A stretch of DNA of 64,000 bases from Bacillus piscicola (GTDB taxonomy: Bacteria > Bacillota > Bacilli > Bacillales > Marinococcaceae). A program made the translations under genes and the position numbers. A model generated the notes under the pieces. That model was not told the origin of the DNA. It was given only the letters and a program-made list of their open reading frames with translations, and searched no databases. Every line of letters starts with the position of its first letter. Position 1 is the first letter of the stretch. The stretch spans positions 150,139 to 214,138 of the forward strand of contig NZ_JAJJJF010000004.1 of NCBI RefSeq assembly GCF_022458745.1. Direction: 5' to 3'. Shown here in pieces: positions 40,461 to 54,255 of the stretch.

Positions 40461-41603
40461 ATGCATTTTATTGTTCAACGTGAGCAATTTGTCCAAAGCG
40501 TTCAGCACGTCAATAAAGCCGTCTCTTCTCGAACTACCATCCCTATTCTTACTGGGATCAAGCTAAATGTTACCTTTCACGGTATTACATTGACCGGTAG
40601 TGATTCTGATATTTCGATAGAATCGTTTATCCCGGCAGCGGATGAAGAAAGAGAATTGGCAGAAATAAAAGAGGAAGGAAGTATCGTCTTACAATCCCGT
40701 TTTTTTGCGGACATTGTGAAGAAACTTCCTGGTGAGGAAATTGAGATATTTGTGAAAGACCAATTTGCAGCAACGGTGAAATCTGGAAGTGTCGTTTTTA
40801 ATTTGAACGGACTCGATCCAGAAGAGTATCCACGCCTTCCAACATTGGAGGAGGATCAGACATTCAGCCTGCCGCAATCGTTATTAAAAGACATGATTAG
40901 ACAGACTGTCTTTGCTGTCTCCACCCAGGAGACACGCCCCGTGTTGACAGGTGTAAACCTTGAAGCGGCGGACGGAATCTTGCTCTGTACTGCAACAGAC
41001 AGCCACCGTTTAGCGATGCGAAAAGCAAGCTTAGAGACGGATAATGAAAGTTTAGAAATTAAAAATATCGTTGTCCCGGGGAAAAGCTTAAACGAATTAA
41101 ATAAAGTTCTTGAGGAAACCGATGAACTCGTGGATATTATCGTGACAGACAGTCAGGTTTTATTTAAACTGGAACGTTTGCTGTTCTTTTCTCGGCTTCT
41201 AGACGGCAAGTATCCCGTAACGAGTACGATGATTCCAGATCAATTTAAAACGAAAATTGAACTATCCAAGAGGGATTTGCTGCAATCATTGGAACGCGCA
41301 CTGCTTTTATCGAGAGAGGCCAAAAATAATGTAGTGAATTTAAAATCATTAGACGGCCGTCAAATAGAAATCACTTCTGTTTCGGTAGAAGTAGGGAAAG
41401 TCACCGAGCGTGTTGACTGTACAGAGTTAGACGGCGAAGAACTGCGTATTTCTTTTAACGGCAAAAACCTCATCGATGCCCTTCGTGTCATTGACAGCGA
41501 TGTGATCAGCATTGCTTTCACCGGCGCCATGAGTCCATTTGTTTTGAAACCAGCAGATCACGAGCAAATGTTGCACCTATTTTCCCCAGTACGTACGTAT
41601 TAA
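40461..41603 (+). CDS. dnaN: DNA polymerase III beta subunit (sliding clamp)
   Basis: A 380-residue clamp of three similar domains that tethers the polymerase. MHFIVQREQFVQSVQHVNKA start, SRTTIPILTGIKL, and TRPVLTGVNLE in the second domain. The end FVLKPADHEQMLHLFSPVRT is the typical third-domain close. GGGAG ribosome site; directly downstream of oriC part 2. Confidence 0.97.
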   Translation: MHFIVQREQFVQSVQHVNKAVSSRTTIPILTGIKLNVTFHGITLTGSDSDISIESFIPAADEERELAEIKEEGSIVLQSRFFADIVKKLPGEEIEIFVKDQFAATVKSGSVVFNLNGLDPEEYPRLPTLEEDQTFSLPQSLLKDMIRQTVFAVSTQETRPVLTGVNLEAADGILLCTATDSHRLAMRKASLETDNESLEIKNIVVPGKSLNELNKVLEETDELVDIIVTDSQVLFKLERLLFFSRLLDGKYPVTSTMIPDQFKTKIELSKRDLLQSLERALLLSREAKNNVVNLKSLDGRQIEITSVSVEVGKVTERVDCTELDGEELRISFNGKNLIDALRVIDSDVISIAFTGAMSPFVLKPADHEQMLHLFSPVRTY

Positions 41604-41641
41604 GCAGCCCTCCGAAAGGTGAGAGACCTTTACTTAAAACA

Positions 41642-41671
41642 TTGGCTTTATGAGCAATTATTTAGTAAAAT
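41642..41671 (+). promoter_or_regulatory. candidate promoter of yaaA-recF
   Basis: TTGGCT, 18-bp spacer, TAAAAT in the gap after dnaN. Confidence 0.4.
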
Positions 41672-41744
41672 GGAATAAGCAATGACAACGGTAGCGTTTC
41701 TTTATGTGAAATAATGACAATGAGGCGGTCAGGGAGGATCATGC

Positions 41745-41969
41745 ATGAGTCGTTCAGTTGAAATAGACACGGAATACATTACACTCGGACAGTTGTTAAA
41801 AGAGACGGGTGTGATAGACAGCGGCGGCATGGCGAAAATGTTTCTTGCCGAGCATGCTGTTTCAGTCAATGGCGAACCGGAACAGCGGCGCGGAAAAAAG
41901 CTATACGACGGATCTAACGTCCACATCGAAGGAGCAGGAAGCTTTACGATAATTTCACAAAAAAAATAG
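41745..41969 (+). CDS. yaaA: S4-domain RNA-binding protein YaaA (RlbA)
   Basis: A 74-residue S4-like domain: ITLGQLLKETGVIDSGGMAK, MFLAEHAVSVNGEPEQRRGK, then VHIEGAGSF. Such small proteins between dnaN and recF bind RNA and have been tied to ribosome assembly in B. subtilis. GGAGG-like site upstream; ten bases separate it from recF. Confidence 0.94.
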   Translation: MSRSVEIDTEYITLGQLLKETGVIDSGGMAKMFLAEHAVSVNGEPEQRRGKKLYDGSNVHIEGAGSFTIISQKK

Positions 41970-41979
41970 AGGGATCTCT

Positions 41980-43101
41980 TTGCATATTGACACACTCTAT
42001 CTCAAACAATTCCGCAACTATAAACAGATGGGACTGGACGTTGATAATACAATTAATTTAATCCTCGGGGAAAACGCCCAAGGGAAAACAAACATGATGG
42101 AAGCTGTATACGTATTGGCATTTGCCAAATCTCACCGCACCTCTAAAGATAAGGAACTCATTCAGTGGGAAGAAGACTTTGCCAGAATCGAGGCAGAGAT
42201 CTCGCGGAAAACGGGTCCCTTATCTCTTGAGGTCATTATTTCTTCTAGAGGAAAAAAGACAAAAGTAAACGGTCTGGAACAGCGGAAATTAAGCGAGTAC
42301 ATTGGCGCCCTTAACGTCGTCATGTTTGCTCCGGAAGATCTTAATCTTGTAAAGGGCGGGCCGCAGTTGCGACGCCGCTTTATTGATATGGAAATTGGCC
42401 AGATCAGCCCGGTTTACTTGCATAACCTTACCCTCTACCAACGGGTTTTAAAACAGCGCAATCAGCTATTGAAAAATATGTTCCCCGTCCCTGACCATGA
42501 ACAGGAAATGATGTTAGACGTCTTAACCGACCAGCTTGCTCGAGCAGCAGCCCAAGTGATCGTACGCCGGTTTTCGTTTTTACGAATGCTTGCTCCTTGG
42601 TCGCAGGACATCCACCGGCAGATAAGCCGTGAAAAAGAAGAACTGTCTCTCACATATGTGCCGACTGCAGAGGTATCAGAAGGCATGGATTTGTCGATGA
42701 TAGAAGAAAAAGTAAAAGAAAAGCTAATGCAAAACAGGCAAAATGAAATCCGCAGAGGTGTAACGTTAAGTGGCCCGCATCGTGATGAGTTATCCTTGTG
42801 CATTAACAATAAAGAAGTACAAACATTCGGCTCACAAGGACAGCAGCGAACTGCCGCCCTCTCGTTGAAACTCGCGGAAATTGAATTAATAAACGACAAT
42901 ATCGGGGAATACCCGATATTATTATTGGATGATGTTCTATCTGAATTGGACAATCACAGACAGTCTCACTTACTTCATGCCATTGAAGGAAAAGTACAGA
43001 CGTTTGTAACTGCCACAGGTGTTAATGGTGTTGAGCACCAGACGTTAAAAAAAGCGTCCACCTATTACGCAGAGGCAGGCACACTAAGGCAAGTGAAATG
43101 A
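41980..43101 (+). CDS. recF: DNA repair and recombination protein RecF
   Basis: A 373-residue SMC-like ATPase that helps load RecA at gaps, working with RecO and RecR (recR is at 62.6 kb). Walker A GENAQGKTN, ABC-type signature around GSQGQQRTAALSLKLAE, Walker B ILLLDDVLSELD. Start TTG (MHIDTLYLKQFRNY) with AGAGGG six bases upstream. Confidence 0.97.
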   Translation: MHIDTLYLKQFRNYKQMGLDVDNTINLILGENAQGKTNMMEAVYVLAFAKSHRTSKDKELIQWEEDFARIEAEISRKTGPLSLEVIISSRGKKTKVNGLEQRKLSEYIGALNVVMFAPEDLNLVKGGPQLRRRFIDMEIGQISPVYLHNLTLYQRVLKQRNQLLKNMFPVPDHEQEMMLDVLTDQLARAAAQVIVRRFSFLRMLAPWSQDIHRQISREKEELSLTYVPTAEVSEGMDLSMIEEKVKEKLMQNRQNEIRRGVTLSGPHRDELSLCINNKEVQTFGSQGQQRTAALSLKLAEIELINDNIGEYPILLLDDVLSELDNHRQSHLLHAIEGKVQTFVTATGVNGVEHQTLKKASTYYAEAGTLRQVK

Positions 43102-43111
43102 GGTGAAACCC

Positions 43112-45339
<2,228 letters not shown>

Positions 45340-45401
45340 GCTGCAATAATAATGCAGGAGCGAAACTGGCAGAAGCGTCTAGAAATTGGAGGTGACAGGG
45401 G

Positions 45402-47933
45402 TTGGCGGATAATCAATCAAGAGTAACGGAAATAAATATTGGGCAGGAAATGCGGACATCCTTTCTGGATTACGCGATGAGTGTAATCGTCAGCCGGGCA
45501 CTGCCCGACGTAAGAGACGGTTTAAAACCGGTACACCGCCGGATTTTATTCGCGATGAACGAACTGGGAATGACGCCTGATAAACCTTTCCGTAAATCAG
45601 CACGTATTGTGGGGGATGTTATCGGTAAATATCACCCACACGGTGACTCAGCTGTCTATGAAACAATGGTAAGGATGGCGCAAGATTTTAGTTACCGTTA
45701 TATGCTTGTAGAAGGTCACGGCAACTTTGGATCGGTTGATGGAGATGCGGCAGCAGCCATGCGTTATACCGAAGCAAGATTGTCTAAGATTTCGATGGAG
45801 ATCCTTCGTGATATTAATAAAGATACGATAGATTATCAAGATAACTATGATGGAAATGAACGAGAACCGATCGTTTTACCAGCACGTTTTCCTAATCTAC
45901 TTGTGAACGGGGCAGCTGGAATTGCTGTTGGTATGGCAACAAACATCCCACCTCACCAGCTGGGGGAAGTCATAGATGGGGTGCTTGCCCTCAGTGAAAA
46001 TCCAGAAATCAGTATACCAGAACTAATGGAATATATCCCTGGACCGGATTTTCCAACAGGAGCAGCTATTCTGGGAAGATCCGGTATTAGACGGGCTTAT
46101 CAAACGGGCCGGGGTTCTATCATTATTCGAGCCAATGCTTACATTGAGGAACAGAAGAGCGGCAAAGAAATGATCATTGTAGACGAGCTCCCTTACCAGG
46201 TGAATAAAGCACGGCTCATCGAGAAAATTGCCGAGCTCGTTCGGGAAAAGAAGATCGACGGGATTACAGACCTCCGCGATGAATCAGACCGTAACGGTAT
46301 GCGCATTGTGATTGAAGTGAGGAAGGACGCGAATGCCAACGTATTATTAAACAACCTGTATAAGCAGACAGCCCTGCAGACAAGCTTCGGTATTAATATG
46401 CTTGCTTTAGTAAATGGCCGTCCAGAAGTTTTGAACTTAAAACAGTGTTTGGAGTATTATTTAGAACACCAAATAGAAGTGATTAAACGCCGGACCGCTT
46501 TTGAGTTAAGAAAAGCGGAAGCACGCGCCCATATTTTGGAAGGACTGCGTGTTGCTCTTGACCATTTAGATGCAGTAATTGAACTGATTCGCAGTTCCGA
46601 AACGACAGATATTGCCCGAAACGGCTTAATGGAGAAATTTTCACTCAGCCATGAACAAGCCCAAGCTATTCTTGATATGCGTCTCCAGCGTTTAACCGGC
46701 CTTGAAAGAGACAAAATTGAACAAGAATATCAAGAACTTATTGAGCGAATTAAGGAATTAAAGGCTATCTTAGCGAGTGAAGAGCGGGTCTTGGAAATTA
46801 TCCGCCAGGAATTAACAGAGCTGAAAGAAAAGTTTAATGACGTGCGTCGAACGGAGATTACGGCGGGCGACAATAATATTGAAGATGAAGACTTAATCCC
46901 GCGGGAAAATGTGGTCATTACGATTTCCCACCACGGATATATAAAGCGGATGCCTAGTGATACGTATCGCAGCCAACGCAGAGGCGGCCGTGGAATTCAA
47001 GGAATGGGAACGAATGAAGATGACTTCGTTGAACATCTGTTTACCACAAGTTCTCATCATACGATTTTATTTTTTACCAATAAAGGAAAAGTGTATCGAT
47101 TAAAAGCGTATGAAATTCCGGAATTGAAGCGGACGGCGAAAGGGATACCTGTCATTAATCTGCTGCAAATTGAAAAAGACGAAGAAATTAGCACGGTTAT
47201 CCCTGTTGAAGAGTATTCCGATGATGCGTTCTTATTCTTTTTAACAAAACAGGGAATCGCCAAGCGCACCCGTTTGTCTGCCTTTACTAACATACGACGG
47301 GGCGGATTGTTTGCCATTAGTGTCCGCGAAGGCGATGAACTGCATGGCGTACGACTTACACACGGAAATGAAAACATTATTGTTGGTACGAAGCACGGAA
47401 CAGCGATTCATTTTCACGAGAACGACGTGCGATTTATGGGCCGGACCGCAGCAGGGGTCAAAGCCATTTCTTTAGAAGCTGATGATGAAGTGATCGGCAT
47501 GGATATTACGTCGGAAGATAAAGACGTACTCATGGTCACAGATAACGGTTTTGGCAAACGGACACCGATCCAGGAATTTCGGATCCAGAACCGTGGCGGG
47601 AAAGGTCTTAAGGCTTGTACCTTAACAGAACGCAATGGGGAATTGATTGCGCTCCGCTGCATCTCTGATGATCACGATATTATGGTGATGACAATCCACG
47701 GTGTGTTAATCCGCATTGAAGCACAGGAGATCTCCAAGCTTGGCCGTTACGCGCAAGGAGTCACGTTAATTCGCCTTGGGGACGGGGAGAAAGTTTCGAC
47801 TGTCGCCCCTGTGGAAATGCCGGAAGCCGAAGAAGAACCAGTTGATAACGAGCAGCAATCTGGCGATATACAAGAAAATATGACTGAGACACCGAGCGAC
47901 CTTGAGGATGATGATCCGCTTGGTGAAGAATAA
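45402..47933 (+). CDS. gyrA: DNA gyrase subunit A
   Basis: An 843-residue subunit that cuts and rejoins DNA; catalytic Tyr122 in [12 protein letters not shown]. The quinolone-determining segment GDSAVYE has Ser83 and Glu87, the susceptible residues. GyrA-box [10 protein letters not shown] opens the C-terminal pinwheel, which wraps DNA; the end is acidic. Start TTG at 45402 with GGAGGTG seven bases upstream. Forms an operon-like pair with gyrB. Confidence 0.97.
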   Translation: MADNQSRVTEINIGQEMRTSFLDYAMSVIVSRALPDVRDGLKPVHRRILFAMNELGMTPDKPFRKSARIVGDVIGKYHPHGDSAVYETMVRMAQDFSYRYMLVEGHGNFGSVDGDAAAAMRYTEARLSKISMEILRDINKDTIDYQDNYDGNEREPIVLPARFPNLLVNGAAGIAVGMATNIPPHQLGEVIDGVLALSENPEISIPELMEYIPGPDFPTGAAILGRSGIRRAYQTGRGSIIIRANAYIEEQKSGKEMIIVDELPYQVNKARLIEKIAELVREKKIDGITDLRDESDRNGMRIVIEVRKDANANVLLNNLYKQTALQTSFGINMLALVNGRPEVLNLKQCLEYYLEHQIEVIKRRTAFELRKAEARAHILEGLRVALDHLDAVIELIRSSETTDIARNGLMEKFSLSHEQAQAILDMRLQRLTGLERDKIEQEYQELIERIKELKAILASEERVLEIIRQELTELKEKFNDVRRTEITAGDNNIEDEDLIPRENVVITISHHGYIKRMPSDTYRSQRRGGRGIQGMGTNEDDFVEHLFTTSSHHTILFFTNKGKVYRLKAYEIPELKRTAKGIPVINLLQIEKDEEISTVIPVEEYSDDAFLFFLTKQGIAKRTRLSAFTNIRRGGLFAISVREGDELHGVRLTHGNENIIVGTKHGTAIHFHENDVRFMGRTAAGVKAISLEADDEVIGMDITSEDKDVLMVTDNGFGKRTPIQEFRIQNRGGKGLKACTLTERNGELIALRCISDDHDIMVMTIHGVLIRIEAQEISKLGRYAQGVTLIRLGDGEKVSTVAPVEMPEAEEEPVDNEQQSGDIQENMTETPSDLEDDDPLGEE

Positions 47934-47941
47934 ACGCAACT

Positions 47942-47976
47942 ACCTCCGGACCTCGGTCCGGAGGTTTTGTTTTTAT
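47942..47976 (+). terminator. terminator of gyrA
   Basis: ACCTCCGGAC pairs perfectly with GTCCGGAGGT around four bases, then TTTTGTTTTT. Confidence 0.92.
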
Positions 47977-48001
47977 CTTGGGAAGGAGTCTGTCTCCCCG
48001 A

Positions 48002-48031
48002 TTTACCATATCATTGGGAAAAGTGTATAAT
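48002..48031 (+). promoter_or_regulatory. candidate promoter of the HD-GYP-like gene
   Basis: TTTACC, 18-bp spacer, TATAAT; about 40 bases before the start. Confidence 0.42.
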
Positions 48032-48069
48032 AAAGCCAATGAATAAGTGGCAGGAGAGGGGAATGGCTA

Positions 48070-49155
48070 GTGAAGGTTAAGACAAAGGATCTGCAGGAAG
48101 GCTGTATTGTAAAAGAAGATGTGTTTGCGGTCACGTCACGGCCTCTTATCCGAAAGAAATCAGTTATTACACAACAGCATGTAGAAGTGCTGAAAGCCTT
48201 TCTAATAAATGAAGTGGACGTGGAAAAGACGCTGATTAACGGCAATTCATTCCAACCCGCGAGTGGAACGAATGAATCAGAAAGTGAGAAGGAATCTACC
48301 GAACAAACTAGTTTTCTTGACTGCTACAATCTCGCTGTTCTTACATATAAAAAAATGTTCCACTCCTGGGCAGCAGGAACAAAACCCGATACAGGAACCA
48401 TTCGTAAGGTACTTTCTCCTCTTTTTGCCGAAGTGGAAAAAAAACCAGGCATCGTCTTTGTGTTAAATAAGTGGAATAAAAAAGAAGAATATCTTTACCA
48501 TCATGCGGTTGCGGTTGCCCTTTTAGCGTATTCGTTAGCCAGGAAGCTTGGTTTACCAAAAAAAGAATGCTTGCAGGCTGGAATGGCGGGGGTATTATGT
48601 GATGCAGGCATGAGTCAGCTTTCACCTTCGCTTCTTTACAATAAAGGTTTCTTGTCAGAAAAAGAAATGAAGGAACTTCACAAGCACCCTACGTATTCCT
48701 ATAAAATGTTGAAAGAGACACCTGGAATTTCCAACCACGTATTACTAGCCGTTTTGCAGCATCATGAACGAGAAAATGGTAGCGGATATCCGTTAGGCGT
48801 AACGGAAGCGAACATTCACACACTAAGCAGAGTGGTTGCGGTCGCGGACGTCTATCATGCCATGACTAGCGAACGCCTATACCGAAAGAGGCAGCTCCCT
48901 TTTCAAGTCATCGAAGAAATGGCAAAGAAACAGTTTGGGAAACTTCATGCCGAAACGATTTCGATCCTCATGGATGCGTTTTTGGCATTCGCTCTAAATA
49001 CAAGTGTTTTACTAAGTAATGGAGAGACAGCTGAAATTGTGTTTATCGATCAAAAGGAAATAACAACTCCTTTCGTACGCAAGAAAGACAGCCAAGATGT
49101 TTTTCAAGTTGGAAAGGAAGAAGGTCTCCACATTAGCGACATTATCGTAAAATAA
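48070..49155 (+). CDS. HD-GYP-like domain protein with degenerate metal site
   Basis: A 361-residue cytosolic protein. Residues 1-60 form a small N-terminal domain seen in other HD-GYP proteins of Bacillaceae (MKVKTKDLQEGCIVKEDVFA). The HD-GYP part covers about 140-310: YHHAVAVALLAY, then CDAG at 177-180 where HDIG is expected, HP at 206-207, HHERENGSGYP at 231-241, and VADVYHAMTSER at 259-269. The GYP signature survives but the key His of HD is Cys177, and DG is NG. It may be an inactive or altered cyclic-di-GMP enzyme or sensor. GTG start. Alone after gyrA; ends beside a dispersed repeat. Confidence 0.82.
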   Translation: MKVKTKDLQEGCIVKEDVFAVTSRPLIRKKSVITQQHVEVLKAFLINEVDVEKTLINGNSFQPASGTNESESEKESTEQTSFLDCYNLAVLTYKKMFHSWAAGTKPDTGTIRKVLSPLFAEVEKKPGIVFVLNKWNKKEEYLYHHAVAVALLAYSLARKLGLPKKECLQAGMAGVLCDAGMSQLSPSLLYNKGFLSEKEMKELHKHPTYSYKMLKETPGISNHVLLAVLQHHERENGSGYPLGVTEANIHTLSRVVAVADVYHAMTSERLYRKRQLPFQVIEEMAKKQFGKLHAETISILMDAFLAFALNTSVLLSNGETAEIVFIDQKEITTPFVRKKDSQDVFQVGKEEGLHISDIIVK

Positions 49156-49159
49156 ACAG

Positions 49160-49270
49160 TTTGAGCCAATTTCATAATTAGCATTCATTTATTAAAATCC
49201 GAACAAATTGGACTTGGCATGGAAGATTGATTTCCACTGCAGGCGGACGCTTTCCGTTACAATCATTGTG
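49160..49270. repeat. dispersed repeat, internally deleted copy
   Basis: Shares CCACTGCAGGCGGACGCTTT and CCGTTACAATCA with the full copy at 55133-55336, and also the outer flank (CCAATTT-ATAA ... TATTAAAA-CCGAACAA). The central 90 or so bases are missing; the join falls at a short TTCCG present at both edges of the missing part. Confidence 0.82.
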
Positions 49271-49318
49271 CATATCTATAATCTGGTGAGCACTTATGAA
49301 ATTGATTCAGTTAACAGT

Positions 49319-50044
49319 CTAAAAATAAGGTTGAAAAAGCTTGGGGATAGTAGTACCGGCAGCTTCTAGATAGCTTTTAATAAATGGGTAATCTAACGAC
49401 TGCTGCTGGCTTAACAGTTCTCCCCACCATTCTCCTTCATAGCGGGAAATCATACTTAAGTTATACAGAAGAAGGTAATGGGTACAAACGGCAGGCAGCT
49501 CGTTTGCGAGAGACGGAAAATTATCCGTCTCTATTATTTTTTGAAAAAGGGCCAACAGGCTGTCTTCTTTCATTAATAGTTCTTTCATTTTCCACTTTTC
49601 ACCGGCAGCGTGTTCCACGTGAAACAAGACATTGGAGAAATGCGGAAAAAACCCTTTCTTTTGTATCTTTATCTCATCCTCCAGGAATGTATAGCCTTTT
49701 CTTTTTCTTTTTCGTGTAGTCACACCGTGTGCAAGCATTTCTGCACTAGCAGGATAAACTGGATCCTCTAGTAAAATAATGCCTTTTAATAAATGGGTCA
49801 TCCCGTAGAACAACAGTAGTGGTTTAATCATTAAAGGGGCTCTGAGTCCCTCTTTCCAATAAGAGCGGCCGATCATCCACTCATAGTGAAAAACGGGAGT
49901 ATTATTATAACTTTGGGTGGCAGCCTGTTGATAAAAGTCGGGGTGCTTCTCGTATTGCTGTTTTAACCAATGGCATAAAAACTCTTGAGATTCATATGGT
50001 GCATAGTACGAAAAAAGTCGTGTTATGTCGTCATGTGTCGCCAA
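49319..50044 (-). CDS. yaaC: YaaC-like protein, short form
   Basis: A 241-residue protein resembling YaaC: PLMIKPLLLFYGMTHLLKGI, then a LAHGVTTRKRKRKGYTFLED segment, FPHFSNVLFHVEH and CTHYLLLYNLSMISRYEGEW. YaaC proteins are usually about 310-320 residues; here the part between about 170 and 185 joins directly to the C-terminal segment, suggesting an internal loss of roughly 70 residues. The start TTG at 50044 has AAGGA upstream; an ATG six codons earlier does not. Opposite orientation to its neighbours, as in B. subtilis. Function unknown. A parS site lies in the coding sequence. Confidence 0.8.
   Translation of the reverse strand: MATHDDITRLFSYYAPYESQEFLCHWLKQQYEKHPDFYQQAATQSYNNTPVFHYEWMIGRSYWKEGLRAPLMIKPLLLFYGMTHLLKGIILLEDPVYPASAEMLAHGVTTRKRKRKGYTFLEDEIKIQKKGFFPHFSNVLFHVEHAAGEKWKMKELLMKEDSLLALFQKIIETDNFPSLANELPAVCTHYLLLYNLSMISRYEGEWWGELLSQQQSLDYPFIKSYLEAAGTTIPKLFQPYF
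49611..49626. promoter_or_regulatory. parS: parS site inside yaaC
   Basis: TGTTCCACGTGAAACA, identical to a canonical B. subtilis parS; in the yaaC frame it encodes part of LFHVEHA. About 10.7 kb right of dnaA, nearly mirror-placed to the parB site. Confidence 0.94.
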
Positions 50045-50151
50045 TGTAGACCGTCCTTGCATGTAATAATTTAGAAAGTTTAAACTTATTTCTTTTTATC
50101 GTTCCCATTCTAAAAAAATGGTAAGATATTAGGAAATCTCATGATAAAGTC

Positions 50152-50179
50152 TTGATTTTAATCACATTACTAGTATGAA
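50152..50179 (+). promoter_or_regulatory. candidate promoter of guaB
   Basis: TTGATT, 16-bp spacer, TATGAA in the yaaC-guaB gap. Confidence 0.4.
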
Positions 50180-50200
50180 CAGCTCCCCCCGTATTTATGA

Positions 50201-51724
<1,524 letters not shown>

Positions 51725-51737
51725 ATGGTAAGAGCTG

Positions 51738-51825
51738 AAAAAGGTTCTGCTTTTCCAATCTGGTTGTGACAGCTTTCTCATATGCTGTCTCGCCGGCTGC
51801 TGAAAAGCAGACCTTTTTCTTTTTG
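51738..51825 (+). terminator. terminator of guaB
   Basis: AAAAAGGT and CTGCTTTTC pair with GAAAAGCAG and ACCTTTTT (one bulge), closed by a long loop, followed by a T-rich run. Confidence 0.8.
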
Positions 51826-51913
51826 TATAAATGGGCCTCTGGGCTATCTATGTTTTTGGTTATTCCTGTGATAAAATAGCGTTTGTGCAAGCAGATTGTG
51901 GAGGTGCGAGGTT

Positions 51914-53239
51914 TTGAAAAGCATGAAAATGATAAAAACGAGTATGTTAACTTCGGTTATCTTTTCCTTTTTATGGGTGAGCGGCGGGACAGCCCTGGCA
52001 GAGGAACCGAATTTAGAGGCGGAATCTGCCATTTTAGTAGACGCAGAGACAGGTAAAATTATATACGATGATGAAATAGATGTTATTTTACCTCCAGCCA
52101 GTATGACAAAGATCATGACAGAATACCTCGTGAATGAAGCGGTTAAAAGCGGGAAGATAGCGTGGGATGACGAGGTTAAAATTAGTGACACGGTACGTGA
52201 ACTATCGCTGGAAACCAACCTTTCCAATGTACCACTCCGCCAGGATGAAACGTATACCGTCAAAGAATTATATGAGGCAATGGCCATTTATTCTGCAAAC
52301 GGTGCTACGATAGCTCTTGCCGAGCATGTGGCTGGTTCGGAGGGTGAATTTGTCAAACTCATGAACGAAAAAGCAAAAGAAATTGGAATGGAGAATTACA
52401 AGTTTGTAAACTCAACCGGGCTAAACAATAAATCGATGGACGGGCAGCATCCGAAAGGGACAAAAGCGGATGAAGAGAATATGATGTCGGCCAGAGCGAC
52501 AGCTACACTCGCTTACCATCTCTTAAAAGAGTATCCAGAGACACTTGAGACGACTAGTATCCGTGCCAAAACATTTAAAGAAGGAACAGAAGATTACATA
52601 GACATGCAAAACTGGAATTGGATGCTTCCTGGGAGTGTTTTCGCTTATGAAGGTGTAGACGGATTGAAAACGGGTTATACCGATATGGCCGGAAATGCTT
52701 TTACCGGCACGGCTGAAAGAGACGGCATGCGGTTCATTTCTGTCGTTATGCGCACCGATTCACGCGAAGCACGTTTTAAAGAAACAGCAAAGCTCCTTGA
52801 TTACGGGTTCGACACCTTTACTTATGAAAAAGTGATAGAAAAGGGCGAGTCTGTAAAAGGGAAAAAGGCGTTGCCTGTATCAAAAGGTAAGGAAGATGCC
52901 GTAACAGTTGCGGCTGGTCACACCTTGTCTGTACTAGTAGAAAAAGATCAAAAAGAAAAAATGACTCCTGTTGTTACATTAAACAAGAAGTATTTTAATG
53001 AAGACGGAGAATTGATTGCCCCTCTAAAAAAAGGACAAGCTGTTGGACTCATCACAATAGAAAATGACAAAGACGATGAATATTTACAAGAAGAGATGCG
53101 TGAAAATGTAAAAGTGCCACTGGTTATTCAAGAGGATGTTGAAAAAGCAGGTTGGTTCTCCCTTTCTCTTCGTAGTATTGGCGGATTCTTTGGAGAGATG
53201 TGGAGTGGCGCAGCTTCGTTTGTAAAAGAATTATTCTAA
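51914..53239 (+). CDS. dacA: D-alanyl-D-alanine carboxypeptidase (PBP5, DacA)
   Basis: Removes the terminal D-Ala of peptidoglycan stem peptides. The 441-residue product has a signal peptide (cleavage probably after TALA), the acyl-serine motif SMTK (Ser63, Lys66), SAN, and KTG (252-254). A C-terminal beta-rich domain and an amphipathic anchor (SLRSIGGFFGEMWSGAASFV) hold it at the membrane. Start TTG with GAGGTG seven bases upstream. Same place as in B. subtilis. Confidence 0.95.
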   Translation: MKSMKMIKTSMLTSVIFSFLWVSGGTALAEEPNLEAESAILVDAETGKIIYDDEIDVILPPASMTKIMTEYLVNEAVKSGKIAWDDEVKISDTVRELSLETNLSNVPLRQDETYTVKELYEAMAIYSANGATIALAEHVAGSEGEFVKLMNEKAKEIGMENYKFVNSTGLNNKSMDGQHPKGTKADEENMMSARATATLAYHLLKEYPETLETTSIRAKTFKEGTEDYIDMQNWNWMLPGSVFAYEGVDGLKTGYTDMAGNAFTGTAERDGMRFISVVMRTDSREARFKETAKLLDYGFDTFTYEKVIEKGESVKGKKALPVSKGKEDAVTVAAGHTLSVLVEKDQKEKMTPVVTLNKKYFNEDGELIAPLKKGQAVGLITIENDKDDEYLQEEMRENVKVPLVIQEDVEKAGWFSLSLRSIGGFFGEMWSGAASFVKELF

Positions 53240-53332
53240 TAAAATGAACCTTATGAAACAGTACTTTATTAACAGCTACCATAATGGTAAAATAATAAGG
53301 ATAATATATAAGAGATAGTGGAGGAATGGAAA

Positions 53333-54217
53333 ATGGCAGACAGAGGAACAAATAGAGTAAAACGCGGGATGGCAGAAATGCAAAAAGGCGGCGTTATTAT
53401 GGACGTCGTCAATGCAGAACAGGCAAAAGTTGCTGAAGAAGCTGGTGCTGTAGCAGTTATGGCACTAGAACGTGTGCCTTCCGACATCCGTGCTGCTGGC
53501 GGCGTTGCCCGGATGGCAGATCCAACAATCGTGGAAGAAGTGATGAATGCAGTCTCCATTCCGGTCATGGCAAAAGCTCGTATTGGCCATATTGTAGAAG
53601 CGCGAGTACTAGAAGCTTTAGGTGCTGATTATATAGACGAAAGTGAAGTACTAACACCGGCAGACGACGTATATCACATGGATAAAAATGCGTTCACCGT
53701 ACCTTTCGTATGCGGTTGCCGTGATTTAGGAGAAGCACTTCGCCGGATCGGTGAAGGAGCGTCCATGCTGCGGACAAAAGGAGAGCCGGGAACAGGAAAC
53801 ATCGTGGAAGCCGTTCGTCATATCCGCATGGTACAAGCCCAATTGAAGAAAGTGACAAACATGTCCAAAGACGAACTGATGACCGAAGCTAAAAACCTTG
53901 GTGCTCCGTATGAGCTGCTTCTTGATATCCAGGAAAACGGCAAATTACCGGTCGTTAACTTTGCTGCAGGTGGTGTAGCTACACCTTCGGATGCTGCTTT
54001 AATGATGGAACTTGGTGCAGACGGCGTGTTTGTCGGCTCCGGTATTTTTAAATCGGACAATCCTCAGAAGTTTGCACGCTCCATTGTGGAAGCTACTGCT
54101 CATTACCAAGATTATGACTTAATTGCAAAGCTTTCTAAAGGTCTTGGCACAGCTATGAAGGGAATCGAAATGTCAACTCTTGATCCTTCTCAGCGTATGC
54201 AAGACCGAAGCGAGTAA
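53333..54217 (+). CDS. pdxS: pyridoxal 5'-phosphate synthase, PdxS subunit
   Basis: A 294-residue barrel enzyme that makes PLP from ribose 5-phosphate, glyceraldehyde 3-phosphate and ammonia. [20 protein letters not shown] start, [40 protein letters not shown], and the [14 protein letters not shown] active-site loop. The ATG at 53333 has GGAGG eight bases upstream. Works with PdxT just downstream. Confidence 0.97.
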   Translation: MADRGTNRVKRGMAEMQKGGVIMDVVNAEQAKVAEEAGAVAVMALERVPSDIRAAGGVARMADPTIVEEVMNAVSIPVMAKARIGHIVEARVLEALGADYIDESEVLTPADDVYHMDKNAFTVPFVCGCRDLGEALRRIGEGASMLRTKGEPGTGNIVEAVRHIRMVQAQLKKVTNMSKDELMTEAKNLGAPYELLLDIQENGKLPVVNFAAGGVATPSDAALMMELGADGVFVGSGIFKSDNPQKFARSIVEATAHYQDYDLIAKLSKGLGTAMKGIEMSTLDPSQRMQDRSE

Positions 54218-54255
54218 TTACACCAAGACTAGTCACTTATAAAGGAGGGCGCCTC

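Noticed and set aside
45402..47933. Quinolone-resistance changes in GyrA
   Set aside because: Ser83 and Glu87 are the susceptible residues.
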